Positions 24,474 through 33,066 of a DNA stretch of 64,000 bases are shown piece by piece (positions within the stretch are counted from its first letter, which is position 1; each line of letters opens with the position of its first letter). The stretch is from CAYFZR01 sp046760505 [NCBI: Candidatus Hydrothermarchaeota archaeon] (GTDB taxonomy: Archaea > CAYFZR01). The position numbers and the translations under genes were made by a program. Location of the stretch: NCBI GenBank assembly GCA_046760505.1, contig JBHIEG010000010.1:1-64000 (forward strand), read 5' to 3'. Under the pieces are notes generated by a model that saw only the letters and a program-made list of their open reading frames with translations, did no database searches and was not told the DNA's origin.

Positions 24474-25739
24474 ATAGATCAAAGATACATAACCCTTGTA
24501 GCAATTCTCGCGTTAGGATGGTTTATAATACTCCTCTTAGAAAGGGCAGGAATCATTCATAGATATGGAATGGAGAGGCTGGTAGGTCCGCTATACCTAA
24601 AGAGAACTACCCGTGGTTTGACTTTTATAGAAAACTTATCTAGATACAAGAAATTTTGGAGAATTTTCGGAGAAATTGGCATCATAATAACTCTGGGCGC
24701 AGTAGGAGCATCTTTCCTACTATATCATCGTCTTAGCATGAAGAAATGGAATAAGATTTTAATCACCCTTATTGTGGGTCTCACAATCGTGGGGCTCGCT
24801 CATTTAAAATTTAATCTCGCTACTGCAATAGGTGGGGCAATGGGACTCATATTTTTCTTGTTGGTCGAGACGGTAAGGATGGTATTGACATCCACCGAGC
24901 CTGTTGATGCGGTGCAGGTCCTGATTCCTGGGATTACAATACCATTCTGGTACGGTATTTTTGGCATAATGGTGTTAATAGTTGTTCACGAGCTTTCCCA
25001 CGCAATAGTAGCGAGAACAGATGGAATTAGGATAAAAAGTTCGGGAATTATATTTTTCTCCCTGTTACCCATAGGGGCTTTTATAGAGCCAGATGAGGAC
25101 GATTTAATGAATTCTAACAAGATATCAAGAATGAGGGTTTTCTCTGTCGGATCTCTTTCCAACTTTATAGCCGCAGCAATAGCCACGACAGTATTCCTTA
25201 GTTTATTTCCAGTTTTAATGATTTCTACAGGTATAGAAGTAGCCGATGTAGTGAAGGGGAGTCCTGCCTATGGCGTGTTAGAAAAAGATATGGTGATAAT
25301 GGAGATAAATGACATAAAAGTCAATGATTTAGATTCTTTCACGGAAATTATGAATAATGTTAAGCCTGGAGACGTATTAAAAATAAGAACAAATAAAGGA
25401 ACAGTAACAATAAAGACAACGGAACACCCTCAAATAGAGGGGAGAGGATACATTGGTTTCTACCCAAGAACTGCATATGAAGTTACTCCACACATCAGAG
25501 AAATTTTTGGTGATTTTCCAAAGATAGTAATTTATATATTTTATTGGGTAGGTATACTGAACATGGTAGTCGGTTTGATGAACCTTCTGCCGATAAAGAT
25601 TCTGGATGGCGGTAGACTTTATGAGGAAATCGTTAACGAATTGTTTCCAAATCATGCAACTATTATTATGCATGCAACTACAATGGTTGTTTTGTTTTTA
25701 TTTGGTATACTCATTACTCCAAAACTAATATCCGGGTGA
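24474..25739 (+). CDS. site-2 protease family (M50) intramembrane metalloprotease
   Basis: A membrane zinc protease with a PDZ-like domain. Counting from ATG 24570, the HELSH active site is at about residue 140, the PDZ-type domain at about 220-290, and the second metal motif, LLPIKILDGGR, near 350. I extend the gene to ATA 24474: the frame is open upstream and encodes one more membrane helix (ITLVAILALGWFIILLL) and the ERAGIIHRYG segment usual in archaeal members, and GGAGGT (24462-24467) sits six bases before ATA. If ATA is not used the start is ATG 24570. It overlaps Tes by four bases. Confidence 0.85.
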   Translation: MDQRYITLVAILALGWFIILLLERAGIIHRYGMERLVGPLYLKRTTRGLTFIENLSRYKKFWRIFGEIGIIITLGAVGASFLLYHRLSMKKWNKILITLIVGLTIVGLAHLKFNLATAIGGAMGLIFFLLVETVRMVLTSTEPVDAVQVLIPGITIPFWYGIFGIMVLIVVHELSHAIVARTDGIRIKSSGIIFFSLLPIGAFIEPDEDDLMNSNKISRMRVFSVGSLSNFIAAAIATTVFLSLFPVLMISTGIEVADVVKGSPAYGVLEKDMVIMEINDIKVNDLDSFTEIMNNVKPGDVLKIRTNKGTVTIKTTEHPQIEGRGYIGFYPRTAYEVTPHIREIFGDFPKIVIYIFYWVGILNMVVGLMNLLPIKILDGGRLYEEIVNELFPNHATIIMHATTMVVLFLFGILITPKLISG

Positions 25740-27247
25740 TAAACATAAAGAGGGGGAAAAGAACCAAATCGCTCTGTCCCGAGTGCTTGAGGGTTATCGA
25801 TGCAAGAGTATTTGAAAACGAAGGTCAAATAAAGATAGAGAAAACTTGCCTTGAGCATGGTACGTTTGATGATATCTACTGGTCAGATTCCGGATTACTT
25901 CTCAAGCACATGAAGTATCTTAGAGATGGTACCAAGGTAAAGGATCCAATGACTGAAAGGAGGAAAGGGTGTCCGTATGACTGTGGATTGTGTCCTGAAC
26001 ATAAATCCCCCACCATACTGACAAATATTGATGTTACAAATAGATGCAACATGCGTTGCCCGATATGTTTTGCCAATGCATCGGTTCAGGGGTATTTGTA
26101 CGAGCCAACAAAGGATCAAATAGTAAACATGATGCTTACCGTGAGAAATGAAAGACCTATACCCTGTTCGGTTTTACAGTTTAGTGGGGGAGAACCTACA
26201 GTTAGAGAAGATCTTCCGGAACTAATAAGGATTGCAAAAGAACTCGGTTTTTCCCAGGTTCAAATCGCGACAAATGGATTGAAATTGGCAAGAAGTGTCG
26301 AGTACGTAAAGAAATTGAAAAAGTCAGGTCTGAATACCGTATATTTACAGTTCGATGGAATAAATGAAAAACCCTATATTGAGGCAAGAGGATTTAACGC
26401 ATTGCCGTTAAAACTTAGGGCAATAGAAAACTGCAGAAAGGCTGGACTTGACAGCATTGTTTTGGTTCCAACCCTTGTGAGGGGGGTGAATGACGACCAG
26501 ATAGGAAGCCTAATTAACTTTTCTGTGAAAAATTCTGACGTGGTGAGATCATTAAATGTACAACCAGTTTCATTTGCTGGTAGAATAAACAAAAATGAAC
26601 TTAAGAAGATGAGAATAACGATTCCTGACTTCCTAAAACTCATAGAAGAGCAAACAAATGGAGCAATAACAAAGGAAGATTTTTATCCTGTGTCAGCGGT
26701 TGGAATTGTATCGGATTTCCTTGAGCTCTGGGAGAAAAACCCAGTTCCAGTGCCCTCATGCCATCCTGCATGTGGTACTGCAACCTTTGTATTTGTAGAC
26801 AACGGAAAATTGGTGCCTATTACAAGATTCATAGATGTTGAAGGATTTTTGGAACTTACTAAGGATATAATCGAAGAATCTGATACCAAAGGGAAAATAG
26901 GAAAGATAAGAGCCTTGGCAAAGCTTTCAACAGAATTCTTAAAACTGGTTGACTTCGATATCATGCCAAAATCAAGCAATATTCCAAAGATCATAATGAA
27001 AATAATGAAGGAAGGCAACAAGGATGTTCTTGCCGAACTATTTGAAAGTACCCTATTCATCGGGTGCATGCATTTCCAAGACCTCTACAACATTGACAAA
27101 GAAAGAATTCAAAGGTGCGTTATCCATTATGCAGTTCCGGACGGTAGGGTTATTCCATTCTGTACCTACAATTTGTTGTACAGAGAAGAAGTTGAAAGAA
27201 GATTCTCTACTCCCTTGTATAATTCTGAATTTAGAAAAAATGATTAA
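25736..27247 (+). CDS. tes: radical SAM tetraether lipid synthase (Tes-like)
   Basis: A 503-residue COG1964-type radical SAM protein like MJ0619, shown to be the tetraether synthase that joins archaeol tails into GDGT membrane-spanning lipids. The radical SAM cluster motif is CNMRCPIC (about residue 103). An N-terminal rubredoxin-like region carries CPEC and a later Cys, and additional clusters are suggested by CPYDCGLC and by C-terminal cysteines (SCHPACG, FIGCMHFQD, RCVIHYA). The start is GTG 25736 overlapping the protease stop. Other COG1964 members exist, so the exact reaction is likely but not certain. Confidence 0.8.
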   Translation: MINIKRGKRTKSLCPECLRVIDARVFENEGQIKIEKTCLEHGTFDDIYWSDSGLLLKHMKYLRDGTKVKDPMTERRKGCPYDCGLCPEHKSPTILTNIDVTNRCNMRCPICFANASVQGYLYEPTKDQIVNMMLTVRNERPIPCSVLQFSGGEPTVREDLPELIRIAKELGFSQVQIATNGLKLARSVEYVKKLKKSGLNTVYLQFDGINEKPYIEARGFNALPLKLRAIENCRKAGLDSIVLVPTLVRGVNDDQIGSLINFSVKNSDVVRSLNVQPVSFAGRINKNELKKMRITIPDFLKLIEEQTNGAITKEDFYPVSAVGIVSDFLELWEKNPVPVPSCHPACGTATFVFVDNGKLVPITRFIDVEGFLELTKDIIEESDTKGKIGKIRALAKLSTEFLKLVDFDIMPKSSNIPKIIMKIMKEGNKDVLAELFESTLFIGCMHFQDLYNIDKERIQRCVIHYAVPDGRVIPFCTYNLLYREEVERRFSTPLYNSEFRKND

Positions 27248-27335
27248 AAAAATATTTGAGAGAAGACTAGAAAGATTGGAATCAAGAATTAATTCTTTGG
27301 AGAAGTTAGCAAAGAGAAGAGAAACAAAAAAGTGA
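27240..27335 (+). CDS. possible 31-residue basic coiled-coil peptide
   Basis: ATG 27240 overlaps the stop of tes and opens a 31-residue frame rich in Arg, Lys, Glu and Leu with a heptad-like pattern (RRLERLESRINSLEKLAKR). No family is known. It may be a real small protein coupled to tes or chance. Confidence 0.3.
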   Translation: MIKKIFERRLERLESRINSLEKLAKRRETKK

Positions 27336-27412
27336 TTAAATTCAAAGCGATAGATTTTAGTACTTAATGTTAAATTCATTTAACCACTCGGTAAGGAAAC
27401 TGACGTGGTCTC

Positions 27413-28120
27413 ATGAGTTGGAGATCTTTGGTTTTCGGCAAGCCGCAGGACAAAGAGATCTTGGATCGAATACAAAAACATATGAAAATGGTGGAGAAAG
27501 CGGTTGAAGAATTAAAAAATGTTGTAGATGTTTTTTGCGATGAAGATTTTGATAAAATGGGGGAAATGATTGAAAAAGTAAACATTGCTGAAGCCGAAGC
27601 AGACGATCTAAGGCGAGAAATCGAATCATTACTCCGGGAAGGAAAAACCCAAACAGACATTCGAGAAAACCTGTTTAAACTCATAGAAAGGCTAGACGAA
27701 GTTGCAGACGCAGCAAAAACTGCAGTGAGAATGTTTCAGGTTAGAGAGAAAAGTCTTCACTCTATGTGTATCGTATTTTCAGAGAGATGTATTGAAATCT
27801 CCAAAGAACTAAAGAGTAGACTCCTATCTTTGGTTGATTCTGTTCTTGAGACAGTAAAGACGTTAAGAGAGAGTATAAACTATATGAATACGGATATGCA
27901 TCAAGCAGCCTTCATGGCAAGAGAAGTTGACCGGAAAGAAGAAGAAGTTGATGAAATCGAGCATGAAACGCTAAAAATGCTGCTTCATGCTGAAGGGGAA
28001 TTGGACGTGCTCTCTATCATTCAGCTTCGTGAGATCATCTCTCAAATAGGAAATGTGGCAGATAAAGCGGAAGACGCATCCGACATAGTATCAATTATAG
28101 CCGTAAGATACACCGATTGA
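27413..28120 (+). CDS. PhoU-like DUF47 family protein
   Basis: A 235-residue all-helical protein of the TIGR00153/DUF47 family, related to PhoU and usually paired with Pit-type phosphate transporters. Conserved acidic motifs are EADDLRREI and EVDEIEHE, likely metal ligands. No pit gene is adjacent, so its partner must be elsewhere. Confidence 0.85.
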   Translation: MSWRSLVFGKPQDKEILDRIQKHMKMVEKAVEELKNVVDVFCDEDFDKMGEMIEKVNIAEAEADDLRREIESLLREGKTQTDIRENLFKLIERLDEVADAAKTAVRMFQVREKSLHSMCIVFSERCIEISKELKSRLLSLVDSVLETVKTLRESINYMNTDMHQAAFMAREVDRKEEEVDEIEHETLKMLLHAEGELDVLSIIQLREIISQIGNVADKAEDASDIVSIIAVRYTD

Positions 28121-28224
28121 TCTCAGTTTTCAAAACTTACTCAAACCACAAAATAATTTTTTGACCCGCCTTTTCATGACAAGATTTATATTCAAAGAGG
28201 AACCAAAACTAATGAATATAGGTA

Positions 28225-28668
28225 ATGTTCATGGAAGACTACATCCAAGTTAAAGTCTATGGCGTGTTTCCTGCAGGATCGGTCAATGAGCCTGCTCCAG
28301 TTGTCCTGCTGGAAGATAATCATGAGCGTTTTCTCCCAATATTCGTGGGTATACCGGAGGCAGTGGCTATTCAATCAGCCTTAGAGGGTATAACATCTCC
28401 TAGACCTACAACTCATGAATTATTCGTTTCCGTGCTTGATGAAATAGGTTCTGGAATCAAACGTATCTTGATAGACGATATCAACGAGGGCATATACTTC
28501 GCTAGGTTGACCATCGAGGTAAATGGCATAACAAAAGAGGTAGATGCAAGACCCAGCGATTGTATTGCTCTCGCTCTGAGAGTCAATGCTCCTATATATG
28601 TTTCGGAAAATGTTATGGAAGAGGCATCCATCGACAAGGATAAGATATTCATCGGAGAGCCTGAGTAA
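28225..28668 (+). CDS. bifunctional nuclease family protein (DUF151)
   Basis: A 147-residue DUF151 protein: LPIFVGIPEAVAIQSALEG and DARPSDCIALALRV, as in the Thermotoga and plant bifunctional nucleases. Activity on DNA or RNA is reported for some members; the archaeal role is unknown. ATG 28225 and ATG 28231 are both possible starts after AGGT. Confidence 0.88.
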   Translation: MFMEDYIQVKVYGVFPAGSVNEPAPVVLLEDNHERFLPIFVGIPEAVAIQSALEGITSPRPTTHELFVSVLDEIGSGIKRILIDDINEGIYFARLTIEVNGITKEVDARPSDCIALALRVNAPIYVSENVMEEASIDKDKIFIGEPE

Positions 28669-28697
28669 TAAATTGCTTCGGTTTTGGGGGCAATTAG

Positions 28698-30047
28698 TTG
28701 AGAAATCTAACCCTTGTATTCTTATTTCTTATAATAGGTCTTTCATTCTCGGTATCTGTTGATATCAAGTTCTTCTACATTCCAGGATTGGATGTCAATG
28801 AAGAGATAAATGCAACCCTAGACAAAGTTTCCAAACAATATGAAGGTCTTATAGATATTGAACGCATTCCTTTTATGATAAAGACGTTTGGAGGTTTTTA
28901 TGATAAAAATCCAAAGGCAATCGCCTACGACATTCATAAAACCCCGGCAGTAGTGATTAATGATCAATTAATTTTTGAAGGATACAGAGTAGATCATGAA
29001 GAACTGATAGTAGACGCCATAGAAAATCTGCTAAAGGATTTTCGTACAGAAATAGAAAAGTCCTTAGATGAAGTTTATGACAGATTAGAAAAGGTTGAAA
29101 AAAAAATAGAAGAAAGTGACGTGGAATATAAAACAGAATTACAAAGGAAGTTACTCAAGGCGAAATTAAATTATATATCGGCAAAGGAAGCCTACAAAAG
29201 AAAGGATTATCTGAAGGCAAAGCAAGACCTTGAAATAGCAGATATGTGGCTAGGCGAGGTAAATTCTTCGATAGTAACGAGAAAAATCGTAACTGTTGAG
29301 AAAATAGATGAGCTAAAAGTAGATGCTGAAAAAGAATTGGAAAATGCAGAAAAAAAATTAAAAAACACCAATAAGACCCTTTTTTTAATGCAAAAAAGGG
29401 GATACGATATATTTCTGGCTCTACAGATCTTAAAAAACGCTAGAAACAATCTAAATTCCGCTAAATCATTCTATGTGAGCCAAGACTACGAAAAATCAAT
29501 TAGTTCTTCCATACAGGCCCAGATATTATGTGACAGTGCGATTCAATCTGTAAAGCTGAAAGTTGTGCCTCCTTCTCAGCCCAAAATACCTGCTTGGGTC
29601 TATCCAATTCCATTGTTTCTTATCCTCCTCGGAGCACTTCTCTATCAACTCAGATCAAAAAGGACGGCCGCAAAATATAAAAAAGAAAAGGAAGTCCCCC
29701 CGGAGAACGCGGTTCCCCGGGTTATGGTCATAGAGAGACCAGAACCGAGCTCTGTAGAGTCAGATGTAGAGTCAGAGATAGAAGAAGTCTCCGAAGAGCC
29801 GACTCAGTTAGAGCCCGAGCCTAAGCCTGAGATAATTGAAGAGGCTGAACTAGAAAAAATTGATGCTGAAAAAATTGAAGAAATCGCAACGAAATGGATG
29901 AATGAAAGGGGAATGATCGATGGAAGACTCATTGCATGGGGATCCAAAGTTGACGAGTTTTGGTTTGTTGTTGCACATCAAGGAAAGATCCACAGAGTGA
30001 CCATTGACAAACATGGGAAGGTAGTGGATTGGGACTTGAAAAGTTAG
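28698..30047 (+). CDS. exported thioredoxin-fold/coiled-coil membrane protein
   Basis: A 449-residue protein. A signal sequence (1-20) is followed by a thioredoxin-like domain without redox cysteines (about 22-115; IKFFYIPG, then HKTPAVVINDQLIF). Helical hairpins follow (115-290) with the repeated pattern of a Tyr-containing AKxxLExA turn. One membrane helix (about 298-315) precedes an acidic linker and a C-terminal cytoplasmic beta domain ending in HRVTIDKHGKVVDWDL. It starts at TTG 28698 after GGGGG. It is convergent with a similarly built protein at 30080. Function unknown. Confidence 0.6.
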   Translation: MRNLTLVFLFLIIGLSFSVSVDIKFFYIPGLDVNEEINATLDKVSKQYEGLIDIERIPFMIKTFGGFYDKNPKAIAYDIHKTPAVVINDQLIFEGYRVDHEELIVDAIENLLKDFRTEIEKSLDEVYDRLEKVEKKIEESDVEYKTELQRKLLKAKLNYISAKEAYKRKDYLKAKQDLEIADMWLGEVNSSIVTRKIVTVEKIDELKVDAEKELENAEKKLKNTNKTLFLMQKRGYDIFLALQILKNARNNLNSAKSFYVSQDYEKSISSSIQAQILCDSAIQSVKLKVVPPSQPKIPAWVYPIPLFLILLGALLYQLRSKRTAAKYKKEKEVPPENAVPRVMVIERPEPSSVESDVESEIEEVSEEPTQLEPEPKPEIIEEAELEKIDAEKIEEIATKWMNERGMIDGRLIAWGSKVDEFWFVVAHQGKIHRVTIDKHGKVVDWDLKS

Positions 30048-30079
30048 CTCCCTAATTAAAAAAATTAAAAAATAAGAGA

Positions 30080-31123
30080 TCAAAACCTCCTTATCAGCAA
30101 TATCATGAGTAACAATACTATTATGCCACCCAATTGTATTAGGATTAAAGACACACCTCTTTGATATCCTGTACTCTTTGCCTTTTCCAATTTTTCGTTA
30201 GCATTCTCCATAAGAATAACGGCATTATCCATGTTCTTTTTTGCACTCAAATACTCTTTTTGCTCTATATCTTTTTCTGCTTTATTTAGATACGCCATCG
30301 CAGCATCGATGGTCTTACTAGCCTCTTTTATGTCCACGAGAAACGATTCTGAGTTTACGATCTCATTTTTTTTGTTCTCAACATTGATTTTAAGTGAAGA
30401 AAGCCTTCCTTTGAGAGTCCCATCAATTTTTGCTTGTGTAGTATATTTTATTCTTGCTATTTCGTCTTCTATTTTCATTAACTGTTCATAGTTTGCTGTA
30501 TAAAGTTTTTCTTTAAATTCCATTACCTTAGAGGCCTCTTCTTTTGTATCTATATTTAAACCTGATGCAAAGTTCAGTAAATCATCCAAAGAATTTAGAT
30601 CTTCATTGATATCAGCTCTTATTTCCTCTAATCCTATAGCAGGAGGGGTCGGAATGGTAGGCTGAGTAGGTAAAGTAGCTTCTTTCTTAGGCAATTTAAA
30701 TTGTATATAAGAGTCTGATTTTACTATTACCCATTTTCCAGATCCTTTTACCCTAACAGAAATTTTAAGCGTATTGTTCTCCTTCATATCCTTAAGAGGA
30801 AAAACTATTTCATCCTCTATCCAAGATGATCCTATGGCTAGGTCGTTCAGATAGACTTTTATGTTTGATAGAGGTCTCGCCATGGAGATTGTAAGTATAT
30901 GCAGTTCTCCCTCCTTCTCTAAACCTGGAAAATTGACAATTAATCTAACGGTTCTTTCTTTTTCATCATCTGGTACCTTTACCCTTCTTGTTGAATACCC
31001 CAGATCTTTGAAGGTTAACTTCGTCTCATTTGTTTGGTTAACTGCTAAAGACATGGAAACATTAATCAGGAGCAGAATGCATATCAAAGGAATGTATATC
31101 AAAGTTAACATATATCTACTCAA
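30080..31123 (-). CDS. exported helical protein with C-terminal membrane anchor
   Basis: A 347-residue protein with a signal sequence (about 8-28), a beta domain (about 40-140), a Pro/Thr linker (TLPTQPTIPTPP), a helical coiled-coil region (about 165-320) containing KEYLSAKKNMDNAVILMENA, and a final membrane helix with basic end (LLLMILLIRRF). The helical segment resembles those in the genes at 28698 and 44145. Family unknown; probably a surface protein. Confidence 0.6.
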   Translation of the reverse strand: MSRYMLTLIYIPLICILLLINVSMSLAVNQTNETKLTFKDLGYSTRRVKVPDDEKERTVRLIVNFPGLEKEGELHILTISMARPLSNIKVYLNDLAIGSSWIEDEIVFPLKDMKENNTLKISVRVKGSGKWVIVKSDSYIQFKLPKKEATLPTQPTIPTPPAIGLEEIRADINEDLNSLDDLLNFASGLNIDTKEEASKVMEFKEKLYTANYEQLMKIEDEIARIKYTTQAKIDGTLKGRLSSLKINVENKKNEIVNSESFLVDIKEASKTIDAAMAYLNKAEKDIEQKEYLSAKKNMDNAVILMENANEKLEKAKSTGYQRGVSLILIQLGGIIVLLLMILLIRRF

Positions 31124-31186
31124 ATTGCTCCACCAAACCCCTTTTTTAACTTCATCAACAAAAATGTATCGGTCGGAGGTGGGATA

Positions 31187-31708
31187 TTGGAGTTATATGA
31201 GGCTATTAACAAAAGAAGAAGTGTCAGAGATTTTCTTGATAAAGACGTTGAAGATGAAAAAATCTTTCGAATACTTGAAGCTGCAATAAAGGCACCTTCA
31301 GCAGGAAATCTCCAGCCATGGGAATTTGTTCTGGTAAGAGATGAAAAAAATAAGAGAGAACTTGCCAAAGCAGCTCTTAACCAGAATTTTATATACGAGG
31401 CGCCCGTAGTCATAGTTGTCTGCGCTGATAAAGAGAGATCAGGTAGCAGATATGGATCTAGAGGAAGAGAATTGTACTGCATTCAAGATACTGCTGCTGC
31501 AACCATGACGTTAATGCTCGCGGCCGTAGCAGAAGGATTGGGAACTTGCTGGGTAGGCGCTTTTCATGAAGAAGAAGTGAGAAAAGTTATAAATGCGCCT
31601 AAAAATGTAAGACCTCTGGCAATAGTTCCAGTGGGCTACCCTTCAAGAGACGGATATAGAACTGGCAGATACGATCTGGAGAGCGTTCTACACAAGGAGA
31701 GTTTCTAA
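31187..31708 (+). CDS. nitroreductase family protein
   Basis: A 173-residue FMN-dependent nitroreductase-fold protein: RRSVRDF at the flavin phosphate site, APSAGNLQPWEF and GLGTCWVGAF. It is shorter than typical 200-residue bacterial enzymes but complete. It starts at TTG 31187 with GGAGGTG five bases upstream. The substrate is unknown. Confidence 0.9.
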   Translation: MELYEAINKRRSVRDFLDKDVEDEKIFRILEAAIKAPSAGNLQPWEFVLVRDEKNKRELAKAALNQNFIYEAPVVIVVCADKERSGSRYGSRGRELYCIQDTAAATMTLMLAAVAEGLGTCWVGAFHEEEVRKVINAPKNVRPLAIVPVGYPSRDGYRTGRYDLESVLHKESF

Positions 31709-31738
31709 ACATCATTCATTCACTCTCCAATATTTTTC

Positions 31739-32143
31739 TTATTTCCTTGCTTTCTCTGACTTTTCTTTTGTTCTAGCATCGAATTTAGCCTTGTCTATAA
31801 TGAAACGAGTATGTTTGGCATCGCTTATCTTCTCTACCTCATCAAAAACCTCTACTGAGAATTCAAGTCTCCTTCTGTCCACCTCTTCTAGCCTTACCTT
31901 CGCGGTTACCTTCATGCCCAAAGGGGTAGCGGCTATGTGGCTCGCGTTTATACGAGTTCCCACGGTGGTCTGATTCTCTTCTAGATAAGGCTGTACCAAG
32001 TCGTATGCAGTATGCTCGATTAAAGCAACCATCGCTGCAGTAGCGAAAACATCCGGTGTGCCCTTTACATATCTTGAGGCAGCCATATCAGGGGTCACCT
32101 CAATGGTCATCTCATGCGTCAATCCGGGTTTTAGTTCAGTCAT
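31739..32143 (-). CDS. thioesterase (FlK-like hotdog fold)
   Basis: A 134-residue hotdog-fold thioesterase similar to the fluoroacetyl-CoA thioesterase family: GTPDVFATAAMVALIEHTAYDLV (a shortened motif region around residues 28-50) with the E-H pair, and GTRINASHIAATPLG. It probably hydrolyses an acyl-CoA. ATG 32143 follows GGAGTGAT; an upstream ATG at 32170 lacks a site. Confidence 0.82.
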   Translation of the reverse strand: MTELKPGLTHEMTIEVTPDMAASRYVKGTPDVFATAAMVALIEHTAYDLVQPYLEENQTTVGTRINASHIAATPLGMKVTAKVRLEEVDRRRLEFSVEVFDEVEKISDAKHTRFIIDKAKFDARTKEKSEKARK

Positions 32144-32222
32144 TTCTATCACTCCTTGTATTTCTTTCACTTATAACTCTCAATCTTATAAACATTTCCA
32201 GATAACAATCTTATAGATTGAT

Positions 32223-32310
32223 TATAGGTTAGATAGTCTCTCTATCCACAGTCCTCTCTTGGATCTTAAGGCTGGAAGTCCCAATGGGATAGTAAGACAG
32301 ATAACCTATA
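32223..32310. ncRNA. 88-base structured hairpin (ncRNA or MITE-like) next to vapC
   Basis: TATAGGTTA (32223-32231) pairs perfectly with TAACCTATA (32302-32310). Inside, GTCT (32236-32239) pairs with AGAC (32295-32298) and CTATCC (32242-32247) with GGATAG (32287-32292), giving a long interrupted stem with a 39-base terminal loop. The arms also read as imperfect 25-base terminal inverted repeats. It lies just after the end of vapC and before the thioesterase gene. It could be a small RNA, a processing site or a remnant miniature element; no target-site duplication is evident. Confidence 0.45.
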
Positions 32311-32316
32311 TATTTT

Positions 32317-32736
32317 TTAAACGACTCTTTCTATATTCTCAACTTCATCGAATCCTCTGTCAAAGGAGTAAATCTCTTTTACCCCCTCCATTCTCATCGC
32401 TTGTACAGCAAGAGTATCATTGGGATCAAGTCTTAGATCTTCCATGAGTTCTACTGCACCGAGATAATCTTCCTTGGTGACGTCAAGGATTTTTACATTA
32501 TCCAAGGAATATAGGGTAATCAGTACGGTGAAAAGATCTTCCAGCGACATTGACCTTTTCAGTATGTTGGAGATTTCAGACAGATGGACTACCGTGGTTA
32601 CTACTTCTTCTTTCCCCTGATTCACTCTTCTTATTATGTCCTTTGCTTTTTCTTTCATCTCTTTTTGATATGAATCTAACGATCCAATTGGTTTATAAAA
32701 CGCGTAGATGAAGATGTTTGCGTCTAGGAACCTCAA
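32317..32736 (-). CDS. vapC: VapC-like PIN-domain toxin
   Basis: A 139-residue PIN-domain ribonuclease: FLDANIFIYAF at the start with the first acidic residue, VVHLSEIS, DPNDTLAVQAM and the final acid region YSFDRGFD. All the acidic active-site positions appear present. It starts at TTG 32736 after GGTG, two bases after the antitoxin stop. With the AbrB-type partner it forms a type II toxin-antitoxin pair that would cleave RNA when free. Confidence 0.85.
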   Translation of the reverse strand: MRFLDANIFIYAFYKPIGSLDSYQKEMKEKAKDIIRRVNQGKEEVVTTVVHLSEISNILKRSMSLEDLFTVLITLYSLDNVKILDVTKEDYLGAVELMEDLRLDPNDTLAVQAMRMEGVKEIYSFDRGFDEVENIERVV

Positions 32737-32738
32737 GT

Positions 32739-32984
32739 TTACACCTCGTAAAATTTCCTTTCGAACTCTTTCCAATCACCTATATTAATCCCAAGATTGA
32801 CTTTGTCAAAAAACTTGGTTAAATCAGATCTTTTTTTCGGTATAATTTTGAGATATCCCCTTCTCTTTACCACAAATACCTCTTCCCCTTCTAATTCGTT
32901 TTTTCTCCAATCTGATGGCAAGACAAATCTACCTTGGTCATCCACTTTTCTTATTTCAACACCTTCTTTCAAATTATTCACCAT
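32739..32984 (-). CDS. vapB: VapB-like AbrB-family antitoxin
   Basis: An 81-residue AbrB/MazE-type DNA-binding antitoxin: IRKVDDQGRFVLPSDWR and EGEEVFVVKRRGYLKIIP, with a C-terminal tail that probably wraps the toxin. AT-rich, nearly palindromic ATAATTATAATAATTAT overlaps its start (32983-32999) and could be the autoregulatory operator. Confidence 0.85.
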   Translation of the reverse strand: MVNNLKEGVEIRKVDDQGRFVLPSDWRKNELEGEEVFVVKRRGYLKIIPKKRSDLTKFFDKVNLGINIGDWKEFERKFYEV

Positions 32985-33066
32985 AATTATAATAATTATA
33001 CCATTATTTATTATTTGTGGAATAATTCAAATAAAGGTGGCATCTTAATCTTTCTCATCGTTTGCA

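Noticed and set aside
27024-27335. 103-codon frame overlapping the end of tes
   Set aside because: Most of it is an alternate frame of tes; only the 31-codon tail from ATG 27240 could be a separate peptide.
31094-31330. Long leader or small gene between the envelope protein and nitroreductase
   Set aside because: The region is explained by the two divergent gene starts; frames there overlap the genes and have no independent start signal.
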